This document shows, piece after piece, positions 5,905 through 13,390 of a stretch of DNA of 16,457 bases; position 1 is the stretch's first letter, and each line of letters begins with the position of its first letter. Source of the stretch: Promethearchaeota archaeon (lineage in GTDB: Archaea > Asgardarchaeota > Lokiarchaeia > Sigynarchaeales > SOKP01). The position numbers were made by a program, and so were the translations under genes. The DNA is taken from contig WJKD01000849.1 of NCBI GenBank assembly GCA_014729315.1, forward strand, positions 1-16,457, read 5' to 3'. The notes under the pieces were generated by a model. The model made no database searches and had not been told where the DNA came from. It worked only from the letters and a program-made list of their open reading frames with translations.

Positions 5905-7188
5905 CTAGTATTTTTCTAAGATCGGGATTACTTGAGGTCCATTAGGGAGTATTAAAATTCTAGCTTCTTTACCGTGTGTTTCAAAAGCCTTTTTTATAGC
6001 TATTTCTACCGTTTTGACATGCTTCAATCCGATGTTTCCAATTTCGTCTTCTTTTAGCGAAGATACAATGTACACTGTAGCTTTCATTAAAATTCTAACT
6101 AGAATTTGAATTTCCCATTGGTCGGGTAACAATATCTCTCCATTTAATATCTTTCGGTGAATTTTTTCAGGAGTCATCCCAGAAAAGAGTAAGCTTTTAA
6201 AATCATCTTGTCCAACCCCTATCCCATCCTCGCATTCGTTTACGGATATAATAGTCCCTCCTTTCTTAACGGCTAACTCGCCTAATGCCATACTCTTTAC
6301 GGCTTGATATAAGTTAAGGTCCAATGGATAACCACCATTACCGCAAATTACTATATCGTAAGGTTTGCTTATCGTTCGAAAAATAACTTGCTTTTGGTAG
6401 CTTACTAGCGATTGGTGAGCACTAAAGATATCACCAGAAGTAACCTTAACGATCTTGTGGTTCTCGTTTATGCATACATTAACGCAAAAGTCTACACCAA
6501 CCTTCTTTACGAACTCTAAGGCGTTTTGATGCATCAAATTCTCATGAAATATCCCAAATCGAGAATATGGGGAGTCTATCATCTTTGCTGAATGATTTCC
6601 TAAGATCGAATCTTTTCCTGCAATTCCCGGGATTAAAGATTTTCTACCTCCCGAGAAGCCGAAGAAGAAATGAGGCTCGACATAACCCGTTAATATTTTA
6701 AAATCGCTTTGATAATATTGAGTATTGATGTATATTGGAATTTCTTTTGAGCTATCGCCTAGAAATGTAAGCTCGTTTTTATTGTTAGCTTTGTGGTTTA
6801 TAACTTTAATCCGATTTTTTAGATCATTCCCAATTATTCGCTGAATTTCCTCTTCTCGAGACGGTCGATGGAGTCCGGTTGCAATCAAAATAATAATTTG
6901 CTGGTCTTTAATTCCATATTCGTTTAATTCTTTTATTAATCCTTGAAGAATTATATGGGTAGGAACTGGGCGTGTAGCATCACTTACCACAATACAAATT
7001 TGATTTAAAGTGTCTTTTTGTTTAAGTAACTCCCTTAGAGGAAGTAGACCTATGGGATTCCTTATCGAGGATCTGATTTTCTCAACTGGATCAATTATTG
7101 CTTTTTGCTCGAGGGGACGAAGAATATCAACTTTCCACAATGGATCTATTTCTATTTCTAATCCGTTCTTTCCATAATCAATTTTCAT
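5905..7188 (-). CDS. larA: LarA-family lactate (2-hydroxyacid) racemase
   Basis: LarA/DUF2088 protein of 427 residues, the normal family length. LarA interconverts D- and L-lactate or related 2-hydroxyacids by hydride transfer to a nickel-pincer nucleotide. All key residues are visible: catalytic His107 (ATGLHRPS) and His173 (GYVEPHFF), the cofactor-tethering Lys183 (GGRKSLIPG), the nickel-ligand His199 (LGNHS), plus SDATRPVP at 69-76. These sit one position from the characterised bacterial enzyme's numbering as I recall it. The gene follows the FAD dehydrogenase on the same strand with a 37-bp gap, so they are probably co-transcribed and share a substrate. Cofactor synthesis genes (larB, larC, larE) are not in this window. 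LarA homologues vary in substrate, so lactate is likely but not proven. Confidence 0.88.
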   Translation of the reverse strand: MKIDYGKNGLEIEIDPLWKVDILRPLEQKAIIDPVEKIRSSIRNPIGLLPLRELLKQKDTLNQICIVVSDATRPVPTHIILQGLIKELNEYGIKDQQIIILIATGLHRPSREEEIQRIIGNDLKNRIKVINHKANNKNELTFLGDSSKEIPIYINTQYYQSDFKILTGYVEPHFFFGFSGGRKSLIPGIAGKDSILGNHSAKMIDSPYSRFGIFHENLMHQNALEFVKKVGVDFCVNVCINENHKIVKVTSGDIFSAHQSLVSYQKQVIFRTISKPYDIVICGNGGYPLDLNLYQAVKSMALGELAVKKGGTIISVNECEDGIGVGQDDFKSLLFSGMTPEKIHRKILNGEILLPDQWEIQILVRILMKATVYIVSSLKEDEIGNIGLKHVKTVEIAIKKAFETHGKEARILILPNGPQVIPILEKY

Positions 7189-7225
7189 ATTAAATTCCGG
7201 GGTATATCTATTATTTATATTAATT

Positions 7226-8962
7226 TTAATTACTTGAATCGTGAATTATTTCCCTTGCTTTTTCAAAGATATGAAATGTAGGCACATTGGCTGGGCATGA
7301 AGTTAAACATTGCCCGCAGAGGGTGCATGCGTGTAGAATTTTTATAGTGAATTCGTTTACTTCAACATCTCCATACACTATTCCATTCAAAATGCTTAAC
7401 CTTCCTCTCGGACTAAAAGCTTCAGATCTATATTGCTTTTTAGAAACACATAAAGGACCACAAAAGCCACATCTCATGCAATTTAATGCTAAAATTTTTT
7501 CAGGTTGGTTTTTTAATTTTCGATGGCTCAACTTTCCCTTAAACATTTCTTTCTGACCTTTTCCAATACCTGGATTCAAAATTTCTTTGGGATCGAATAA
7601 TTTCTTGATCTTGACCATGGTATTGATAACAGATTCGTCTTTTTCTAACAAAAGATAAGGAGTTTTAATCTTACCAATTCCGTGTTCCCCCGTCACCGTC
7701 CCCCCCGCAGGAATAACAATCTCTTCGTAAAGGTAATCAATAGCTTTTTCGAAATCAATCACATCTCTGGGATTATTTTCGTTAAATAAAAAAGTAGGAT
7801 GAATATTACCTTCCATGTGTCCAAAAGTAGCAATTTTAATATTAGGTATTTTCAATACAAAAGGTATTTTCTCTATTTTGTTGATAACTTCTGCAAAACT
7901 TGACATATTAATAGTACAATCTTCTAAACAATACGAAGGGCTTAAGCGAGTTAGTGCCGGTAGCGCAGCTTTCCGAGCATTGATTAATTTATCTCTTTCC
8001 TCCTCATTTTCTGCAATTCTAGCTAGGATTGGATTATTGTTGAGTATAATTTGGTGTAGGGTGTCAAAAGAAGAATCTACAACTGAATTATGTCCAGTTT
8101 CGAGGTCGGCTAATAATAAATATCCTTTGGGAAAATCGTTAAATTCACCTCCCAAATACTCAAATACCGTTTTAGTTGTTGTTTTATCTAAAAATTCGAG
8201 CAAAATTGGAACTAGACCTGAAGTTCTTAAATTTACTACGCTTTTAGCCAAATCTTCAATGCTTTCGAATAAATAAAATCCCAATTTTCGATGTTTTGGT
8301 AATGGTTTTATCCTTAAACCAATTTTAGTAATCACACCTAAGGTTCCTTCCGAACCTACGAGCAAATCTTTTATGTTATATGACGAGACTGATTTTAGTA
8401 CTTTAGATCCCAACTCAACAATTTTTCCATCTGCTAGCACGCATTTTAAAAAGAGGACGTAATCTTTAGTTACTCCGTATTTAAAAGCCTGAATACCTCC
8501 AGCGTTCGTAGCTACCATTCCACCTATTGTACATACAGAACTAGAACCTGGATCAGGAGGAAAAAAGTAATTATGATGTTTTAATTCTTCATTCAAATCG
8601 TCGCAAATTACTCCTGCTTCAACTTCTACTATATTATTTCCTATATCAATATTAATGATATTATTCATATCGGATAAATCGATCACGATTCCACCAAAAG
8701 GAGTTAAAGGCCCACCAGAAAGGCTAGTGCCAGAACCTCTCGCGGTGACAGCTAAGTTATTTTTATTGGCCAATCTCATGATTTGGGATACTTCTCTCGT
8801 AGAATGAGGCATCAGAATTAAATCTGGAATCCAATCCTTCCTAAATATTGTTCCCCCAAAACCATAGGTCCATCTGGTAGTGAAATCGTCAAAAAAAAAA
8901 TCTTTTCCAACGATTTTTTTTAAACTTCGAGAAAGGGAACGCGAAATTTTATTATATTTCAA
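7226..8962 (-). CDS. FAD-linked D-lactate/2-hydroxyacid dehydrogenase fused to Fe-S module
   Basis: 578 residues. The N-terminal FAD-binding type 4 domain has RGSGTSLSGG (75-84), PPDPGS (135-140), GGMVATNAGG (147-156) and GSEGTLGVIT (203-212). The FAD-oxidase C-terminal domain has GHMEGNIHP (381-389, likely metal/substrate His), GEHGIG (425-430) and FDPKEILNPG. The tail carries two CxxCxxCxxxC sets (C495/498/501/505 and C546/549/552/556) for two [4Fe-4S] clusters. This corresponds to GlcD joined to the front of GlcF, without GlcF's Cys-rich CCG domains, so the electron acceptor is unclear. Pairing with larA favours D-lactate; glycolate or 2-hydroxyglutarate are alternatives. The start is TTG at 8962 without a Shine-Dalgarno. 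No in-frame ATG lies between it and the upstream stop near 8993, and the next Met is at residue 51. Confidence 0.88.
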   Translation of the reverse strand: MKYNKISRSLSRSLKKIVGKDFFFDDFTTRWTYGFGGTIFRKDWIPDLILMPHSTREVSQIMRLANKNNLAVTARGSGTSLSGGPLTPFGGIVIDLSDMNNIINIDIGNNIVEVEAGVICDDLNEELKHHNYFFPPDPGSSSVCTIGGMVATNAGGIQAFKYGVTKDYVLFLKCVLADGKIVELGSKVLKSVSSYNIKDLLVGSEGTLGVITKIGLRIKPLPKHRKLGFYLFESIEDLAKSVVNLRTSGLVPILLEFLDKTTTKTVFEYLGGEFNDFPKGYLLLADLETGHNSVVDSSFDTLHQIILNNNPILARIAENEEERDKLINARKAALPALTRLSPSYCLEDCTINMSSFAEVINKIEKIPFVLKIPNIKIATFGHMEGNIHPTFLFNENNPRDVIDFEKAIDYLYEEIVIPAGGTVTGEHGIGKIKTPYLLLEKDESVINTMVKIKKLFDPKEILNPGIGKGQKEMFKGKLSHRKLKNQPEKILALNCMRCGFCGPLCVSKKQYRSEAFSPRGRLSILNGIVYGDVEVNEFTIKILHACTLCGQCLTSCPANVPTFHIFEKAREIIHDSSN

Positions 8963-9099
8963 GGAGATTTTAAAAAAATCACATGATTGTTTTTAATGTT
9001 TTAAAATCATCAAAGATTAAAATTTTTGTTTATTAATTCATATAACTTATTTACAGATTTTGAATAAATCATTGAAAATTACACAAGGGTATTGACAAA
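8963..9099. promoter_or_regulatory. Divergent promoter region of two redox operons
   Basis: 137 bp separates the start codons of the lactate operon (-) and the Glp-like operon (+). On the plus strand TCATATAACTT (about 9038-9048) is a TATA candidate for the Glp operon. Minus-strand TTAATAAA near 9030-9038 is a weak candidate for the other. A 5-bp-arm inverted repeat (AATCA-CA-TGATT, 8977-8988) sits by the dehydrogenase start and is too short to be convincing alone. The shared region could allow co-ordinate control. Confidence 0.35.
9084..9090 (+). promoter_or_regulatory. Shine-Dalgarno supporting the GTG start of glpA-like gene
   Basis: AAGGGT lies about 9 nt before the GTG at 9100. This supports the non-ATG start rather than a downstream Met. 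Confidence 0.5.
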
Positions 9100-10572
9100 G
9101 TGATATACGACGTAATTATTATCGGTGGTGGGGTCACAGGGTGCACTATAGCCCGCACGCTTTCCAAATATGATATTAAAACTGCGGTACTAGAAAAGGA
9201 AGCAGATATTTCCTGTGGTACAACAAAGGCAAACTCAGGAGTGATTCATGCCGGTTACGCCGCCGAAAGAGAATATGTAAAACGACAACTATGTATCCGA
9301 GGTAATAAACTTTATACTCAAGCTTGGGAAGAATTACACTTTCCATTTCAGAGAATTGGATCGTTTGTCGTAGCAGTTGAAGACGAGCAAATTAAGGATT
9401 TGGATGAAAAAAGAAAAAAAGGGACTGAAGATGGAGTTCCAGGCTTAGAATTAATTTTGAACAAAGAAAAAATTAAGCACATGGAACCGAATTTGACTGA
9501 TGATGTTGTTGGTGTATTACACGCTCCCACTGCAGGCTTAGCAAGTCCATACGAATTAACCATCGCATTAGCGGAAAATGCAGCGATGAACGGAGTCAAA
9601 TTTTTTAGAAACCAAGAAGTAATAAAAATAAAACATAGAGATTATATATTTACAGTAACAACGAGAAGAGGGGAATTTAAATCCCGTAATCTCATCAACG
9701 CTGCTGGATTATACGCTGCTCATATTTCAAGAATGCTTGGTTTAGATTATTTTGATATAATTCCCAGAAAAGGAGAGTACATCTTATTTGACAGAAACGC
9801 ACTTCATTTAAATAAAATTTTGTTCCCAATTCCTACTAAAGTATCGAAAGGTATTTTAGTATGTCCTACTCTCCATGGTAATACTTTTGTTGGGCCAAAC
9901 GCTCAGAATATTACTGATTTAGAAGACACATCAACTACTACTGCCGGATTAAAAGAAATTATCGAAGGAGGACGACAATTGATTCCGAATCTCCCTCTTA
10001 GAGCATCAATTAGAAACTTTGCTGGATTAAGAGCAGTCCCGACTACTTACGATTTCATTATTGATAATACCGATATATACGGTTTTATTAATGTCGCGGG
10101 AATTTTATCTCCTGGTTTGACATCATGTTTCGCAATAGCCGAAAGAGTGGTCGAATTCCTTGAACTATTGGGCGTTCAGCTCAAAATTAAGGAGGATTAC
10201 AATCCAGTTAGGCCAAAACCAGAGCGTTTTGCAGAATTTACAAAGGAAGAACTAGACAAAAAAATAAGAGAAGATCCCGCCTGGGGTCGCATTATCTGTC
10301 GGTGTGAAACCATTCCCGAAAAAGAAATTCTTGACGCCATCCACGCACCAGTGGGGGCAAGGACTGTTGACGGCATTAAATTTAGATGTAGGCCAGGAAT
10401 GGGGCGTTGCCAAGGAGGCTTTTGCCGACCGAGGGTTATCGAGATTTTATCGAGGGAGTTAGGTCTTTCATACGAAGAGATAACGAAAAAGGGAGAAGAT
10501 ACGAACTTTTTGGTTGCTCAAACTAAAGAAATTGTACTAAAAGAATTAAAGAGCGAGGAGGAAGAAGCATGA
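9100..10572 (+). CDS. glpA: GlpA-like FAD glycerol-3-phosphate dehydrogenase with BFD [2Fe-2S] domain
   Basis: 490 residues. The N-terminal DAO-type FAD fold has VIIIGGGVTG (5-14), the ELEK-type ribose-binding LEKE (31-34) and SGVIHAGY (46-53). NAAGLYA lies mid-protein and AGLRAVP in the substrate region. The C-terminal BFD-like domain has C400-x-C402, then C437-x4-C442 in GMGRCQGGFC, ligands for a [2Fe-2S] cluster. This is the architecture of GlpA-type anaerobic dehydrogenases, which oxidise sn-glycerol 3-phosphate to DHAP; related 2-hydroxyglutarate oxidases are an alternative. It is the first gene of a tight three-gene operon, overlapping the next by four bases (ATGA). The GTG start has a Shine-Dalgarno. 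The conserved triad with an FAD oxidoreductase and DUF1667 is well known in anaerobic bacteria such as Thermotoga and Clostridia. Confidence 0.85.
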   Translation: MIYDVIIIGGGVTGCTIARTLSKYDIKTAVLEKEADISCGTTKANSGVIHAGYAAEREYVKRQLCIRGNKLYTQAWEELHFPFQRIGSFVVAVEDEQIKDLDEKRKKGTEDGVPGLELILNKEKIKHMEPNLTDDVVGVLHAPTAGLASPYELTIALAENAAMNGVKFFRNQEVIKIKHRDYIFTVTTRRGEFKSRNLINAAGLYAAHISRMLGLDYFDIIPRKGEYILFDRNALHLNKILFPIPTKVSKGILVCPTLHGNTFVGPNAQNITDLEDTSTTTAGLKEIIEGGRQLIPNLPLRASIRNFAGLRAVPTTYDFIIDNTDIYGFINVAGILSPGLTSCFAIAERVVEFLELLGVQLKIKEDYNPVRPKPERFAEFTKEELDKKIREDPAWGRIICRCETIPEKEILDAIHAPVGARTVDGIKFRCRPGMGRCQGGFCRPRVIEILSRELGLSYEEITKKGEDTNFLVAQTKEIVLKELKSEEEEA

Positions 10573-11873
10573 AGAAGTTAATTGCCGATGTGGTGGTTAT
10601 TGGAGGCGGTTCTGCTGGTTTAGCTTCCGCGATAGAAGTCAAAAAAGCGGGTCTTGATGTTCTTGTGATTGAAAGAGATAAAGAATTAGGAGGAATTACT
10701 CTTCAGTGCATTCATAATGGTTTCGGATTACACGAATTTGGAGAAGAATTGACAGGACCGGAATATGTTCAAAGATTTATCGACGAAGCTAAAGATCTAA
10801 AGATTCCTCACCTTTTAGATACCATGGTTATCGAACTCACTCCAGAAAAAGTACTTTACGCGGTAAATAATAATGACGGTCTATTAGAAATTCAAGCGAA
10901 AGCAATTATATTAGCTATGGGGTGTCGGGAAAGAACTCGAGGAGCGATTAATATTCCTGGTTTCCGACCTGCGGGAATTTACACTGCCGGACAAGCTCAG
11001 AGATTTGTAAATATGGAAGGATACTTACCCGGAAGAACCTTTGTTATCTTAGGTTCGGGAGATATTGGAATGATAATGGCTCGTAGATTAACTTGGGAAG
11101 GATGTAAAGTAAAAGCAGTTGTGGAGATAAATCCTTATGTAAGTGGGTTGATTCGAAATCAAGTTCAATGCCTAGAAGACTATAATATCCCACTTATCAC
11201 TAGTCATACCGTGACTAAAATTCATGGTAAAGAGCGCATTCGGGGAGTGACGATCAGTAAAATGACGAAAGATTATGATCGAATAGTAGGTTCGGAAAGA
11301 TTTATTGAGTGTGATACTCTCTTATTGTCTGTAGGGCTTATTCCAGAAAACGAATTAACCCTCAACGCGGGCGCTGATCTTTCAACGATGGGTGGACCAA
11401 TAGTAGATAATAATTTAGAGCTTACAATCGATGGTATTTTTGCCTGTGGAAATGTACTTCAAGTTCACGATTTGGTAGACAATGTATCTGCAGAGGCTAA
11501 GAGAGCAGGGCAAAACGCAGTGAAATTTATAAAAGAAAGATATGATATAAAAAGGGAAAAGGAGGAACAGATAAAATGCGTCGCTGGAGAAAATGTGAAT
11601 TATGTAAAACCTGATCTAATTAACAAATCTGACCTCTCTAAAGAAATTATTTTTAGTCTTCGCGTGAAGTATCCCGATCGCCGCATACAAATAGAGTTTA
11701 AAGACAACCAAGATAAGGTCTTTTATGTGAAAAAGAAGGTATATGTAATTCCCAGCGAAATGATAACCTTAAAAGTAAATTTAGAAGAACAAAATATCGA
11801 TTTTAAATGTAAAGAAATAACAATTGAAGTAGTTCCTCGGCCAGAAGTGTTAATCGAGGAGAATGAGGAATAA
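10569..11873 (+). CDS. FAD/NAD(P)-binding oxidoreductase (second subunit of Glp-like complex)
   Basis: 434 residues, pyridine nucleotide-disulfide oxidoreductase fold without a redox disulfide. It has FAD-binding VVVIGGGSAGLA (8-19) and a family block GGITLQCIHNGFGL (41-54) shared with HcnB and sarcosine oxidase alpha-type proteins. It also has AMGCRERTRG (116-125), a second dinucleotide-binding ILGSGDIG (160-167), and the closing FACGNVLQVHDLVD (291-304). A C-terminal extension of about 100 residues (330-434), rich in Lys/Glu, is not assignable. A GAGGAGG Shine-Dalgarno inside the end of the preceding gene and an ATGA overlap indicate translational coupling. The likely role is passing electrons from the GlpA-like subunit to NAD(P) or another carrier; the acceptor is inferred from the family only. 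Confidence 0.82.
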   Translation: MKKLIADVVVIGGGSAGLASAIEVKKAGLDVLVIERDKELGGITLQCIHNGFGLHEFGEELTGPEYVQRFIDEAKDLKIPHLLDTMVIELTPEKVLYAVNNNDGLLEIQAKAIILAMGCRERTRGAINIPGFRPAGIYTAGQAQRFVNMEGYLPGRTFVILGSGDIGMIMARRLTWEGCKVKAVVEINPYVSGLIRNQVQCLEDYNIPLITSHTVTKIHGKERIRGVTISKMTKDYDRIVGSERFIECDTLLLSVGLIPENELTLNAGADLSTMGGPIVDNNLELTIDGIFACGNVLQVHDLVDNVSAEAKRAGQNAVKFIKERYDIKREKEEQIKCVAGENVNYVKPDLINKSDLSKEIIFSLRVKYPDRRIQIEFKDNQDKVFYVKKKVYVIPSEMITLKVNLEEQNIDFKCKEITIEVVPRPEVLIEENEE

Positions 11874-11887
11874 AGGGGGTATGTAAA

Positions 11888-12277
11888 ATGTCTGAAGGTA
11901 GTAAAAGCGTAGTCAAAGTAATTCGTTGTATTGTTTGTCCGACTGGATGTGAAATTCGGGCTATGAAAGACAAGGAGGGTGATATTTCTTTTGAAGGATA
12001 TACATGTAAACGAGGATTGGAATATGCGAAGCAAGAATTTTACGAACCAAAACGAGTACTTACTACGACTATTCGAGTTAAGAACGGTCTGTTACCATTA
12101 GTTCCAGTAAGGACAGATAAAGCAATACCGAAGGAAAAGTTAAGAAATGTTTTAAACGAGATAGCTTTGAAAGAAATCGAAGCACCAATCAAAATGGGAG
12201 ATATTTTACTGGAAAATGTTTTAAATCTCGAAGCAAATGTAATTGCAAGCCGCAATATGATTAAGATCGAGGAATAA
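11888..12277 (+). CDS. DUF1667 four-cysteine protein of the Glp-like triad
   Basis: 129 residues, DUF1667 family. The N-terminal C14-x2-C17-P-x-G-C21 with C40-K-R-G matches a four-Cys metal or Fe-S site resembling the N-terminal cluster motif of molybdopterin oxidoreductases. The second half (VLTTTIRVKNG, PVRTDKAIPKEKL) is the usual conserved body. The gene begins 15 bp after its partner with AGGGGGT as Shine-Dalgarno. DUF1667 proteins accompany GlpA-like and FAD oxidoreductase genes in many anaerobes and are inferred to be an electron-transfer subunit. No biochemical role is evident from sequence alone. Confidence 0.85.
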   Translation: MSEGSKSVVKVIRCIVCPTGCEIRAMKDKEGDISFEGYTCKRGLEYAKQEFYEPKRVLTTTIRVKNGLLPLVPVRTDKAIPKEKLRNVLNEIALKEIEAPIKMGDILLENVLNLEANVIASRNMIKIEE

Positions 12278-12303
12278 ACATATCAACTCAAAATTTTTAC
12301 AAA

Positions 12304-12756
12304 ATGACCGAATTAGATCAGGTATACAAAGTACACAAAAACCTCTTTATTGGTGCCTATTGGCCTCGATTAAATTTTGAAAAATTTAAAGAATTGGGGA
12401 TTACGGCTATTGTTAATTTAATGGAAGATCAATTGTACGATCCTCGACATATGGGGTTTAATTATTTATATAGGGGATTTCCGGACGACTATTACCCTCC
12501 TCATCATTTTATCGAAGATATCTTGAACTTTATCGACTATCACATCGAAAGAGGGAAAGTTTTAGTTCATTGCGCGATGGGTATTTCGCGTAGCGGGGGT
12601 ATGATCGTCGCATGGCTTCTAAAAGCCAATCCAAACTGGACTTGGAATGACGCTTATAATTATGTATGCCAATCACGATTAATTTATCCCGCCGTTGAAA
12701 TCAGAAAATCAATCTTAGATTATTTTGAGAATTTAGAGGGAAGACGGAGAGAATAA
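12304..12756 (+). CDS. Dual-specificity (DSP/PTP-type) protein phosphatase
   Basis: 150 residues, cysteine-dependent phosphatase domain of minimal size. The P-loop HCAMGISRSG (89-98) supplies the nucleophile Cys90 and phosphate-binding Arg96. An upstream loop FPDDYYPP (59-66) offers Asp61 or Asp62 as general acid. The N-terminal block KVHKNLFIGAYW (9-20) and ITAIVNLMED (33-42) are typical of DSPs. It would dephosphorylate Tyr/Ser/Thr residues or another phosphorylated ligand in the cytosol. It lies 26 bp after DUF1667 with no clear Shine-Dalgarno or TATA box of its own, so read-through from the Glp-like operon is possible. The basic C-terminus (EGRRRE) is short. The enzyme class is secure and the substrate unknown. 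Confidence 0.9.
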   Translation: MTELDQVYKVHKNLFIGAYWPRLNFEKFKELGITAIVNLMEDQLYDPRHMGFNYLYRGFPDDYYPPHHFIEDILNFIDYHIERGKVLVHCAMGISRSGGMIVAWLLKANPNWTWNDAYNYVCQSRLIYPAVEIRKSILDYFENLEGRRRE

Positions 12757-12779
12757 TCCTTATTTTAATTTCATAGAGG

Positions 12780-12823
12780 GAAAGTCTTAAATTAGCTTAT
12801 CGTAGAAGACCTTTCTGAAGCTA
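12780..12823 (+). other. Overlapping stem-loops downstream of phosphatase gene
   Basis: Two mutually overlapping pairings are visible. GAAAGTCTT (12780-12788) pairs with AAGACCTTTC (12806-12815) with one bulged C. TAGCTT (12793-12798) pairs with AAGCTA (12818-12823), whose 5' arm lies in the loop of the first stem. This could be a pseudoknot, an alternative-fold leader for the next gene, or chance. Confidence 0.25.
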
Positions 12824-12906
12824 TATAATCTATTGTCGTTAAATATAAAAATTTCTTAACCTTTTACTCTTTCTCAGAATTAAGAATATAACGTATATGA
12901 TTAATA

Positions 12907-13194
12907 ATGAAAATCTCAAAGATGTTAGAGAGTCAAATGAATGCTATCCAGAGTGCACAACAAGGAATTCAAAGTAGTCAAGACGAAATGCTAAAGCGAA
13001 CCCCTTTAGGGAATATTCTAACCGATCTAAACGGAAAAGAAGTCGAAATTATTTTATCTGATGTATACGATGTAAATAGTTTAGTTTCAGGCATTTTACT
13101 CAGTTTTAACTCTTTTTACATTATTTTACGAGGTCCTTCAGGTAAAAAGAGATTTACTACTCTGGGCAAAATTGCTGTGATTCATGAAGCTTAG
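12907..13194 (+). CDS. Small protein with LSm/SH3-barrel-like pattern
   Basis: 95 residues with no certain family. The first 30 are polar and Gln/Ser-rich and probably helical (QMNAIQSAQQGIQSSQDEM). Residues 34-94 follow the Sm fold order: helix/loop LGNILTDLNGKEVEIIL, a variable DVYDVNS turn, VSGILLSFNSFYIILRG (like the Sm1 G-x-L-x-S/F-D-x-x-x-N-L-V-L block) and FTTLGKIAVI (like the Sm2 closing strand before the C-terminus). The canonical Asp and Asn of Sm1 and the R-G of Sm2 are not intact, so RNA binding cannot be assumed. It stands alone with 150 bp upstream, and a T-rich terminator follows. An SH3-like barrel of another family is the alternative. Confidence 0.5.
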   Translation: MKISKMLESQMNAIQSAQQGIQSSQDEMLKRTPLGNILTDLNGKEVEIILSDVYDVNSLVSGILLSFNSFYIILRGPSGKKRFTTLGKIAVIHEA

Positions 13195-13197
13195 CTA

Positions 13198-13227
13198 TAT
13201 TTTCTTTTTTCTTCTCTTTTTTCCTTT
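13198..13227 (+). terminator. T-rich terminator after the LSm-like gene
   Basis: The sequence after the stop codon is almost wholly pyrimidine with repeated T runs (TTTTCTTTTTTCTTCTCTTTTTTCC). This fits an archaeal oligo-T termination signal without an obvious stem. Confidence 0.55.
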
Positions 13228-13337
13228 AGAAATTCCCAACTTGCGAAGTTAGCTATCTCTAAATTATTAAACAAAGTTATTTCTCAATAAATTAGAAGAA
13301 GCTTAAAATTTCGTACTTTCTTAAAGGAAATGAATTT

Positions 13338-13345
13338 AAAAAAAA
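13338..13345 (-). terminator. Oligo-T terminator candidate for the TauE/SafE gene
   Basis: Eight A residues on the plus strand give T8 on the minus strand about 45 nt beyond the stop of the transporter gene. No clear hairpin precedes it. Confidence 0.35.
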
Positions 13346-13390
13346 TATGGGGTAAATTTTGGTAATTTACTAGGTCGAATTCTTATTCAA

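Noticed and set aside
7287..8276. Plus-strand open frames over the FAD dehydrogenase gene
   Set aside because: They are antisense shadows of a gene with unmistakable FAD and Fe-S motifs and show no family features of their own.
8977..8988. AATCA-CA-TGATT palindrome at the dehydrogenase start
   Set aside because: Five-bp arms are too short to distinguish from background.
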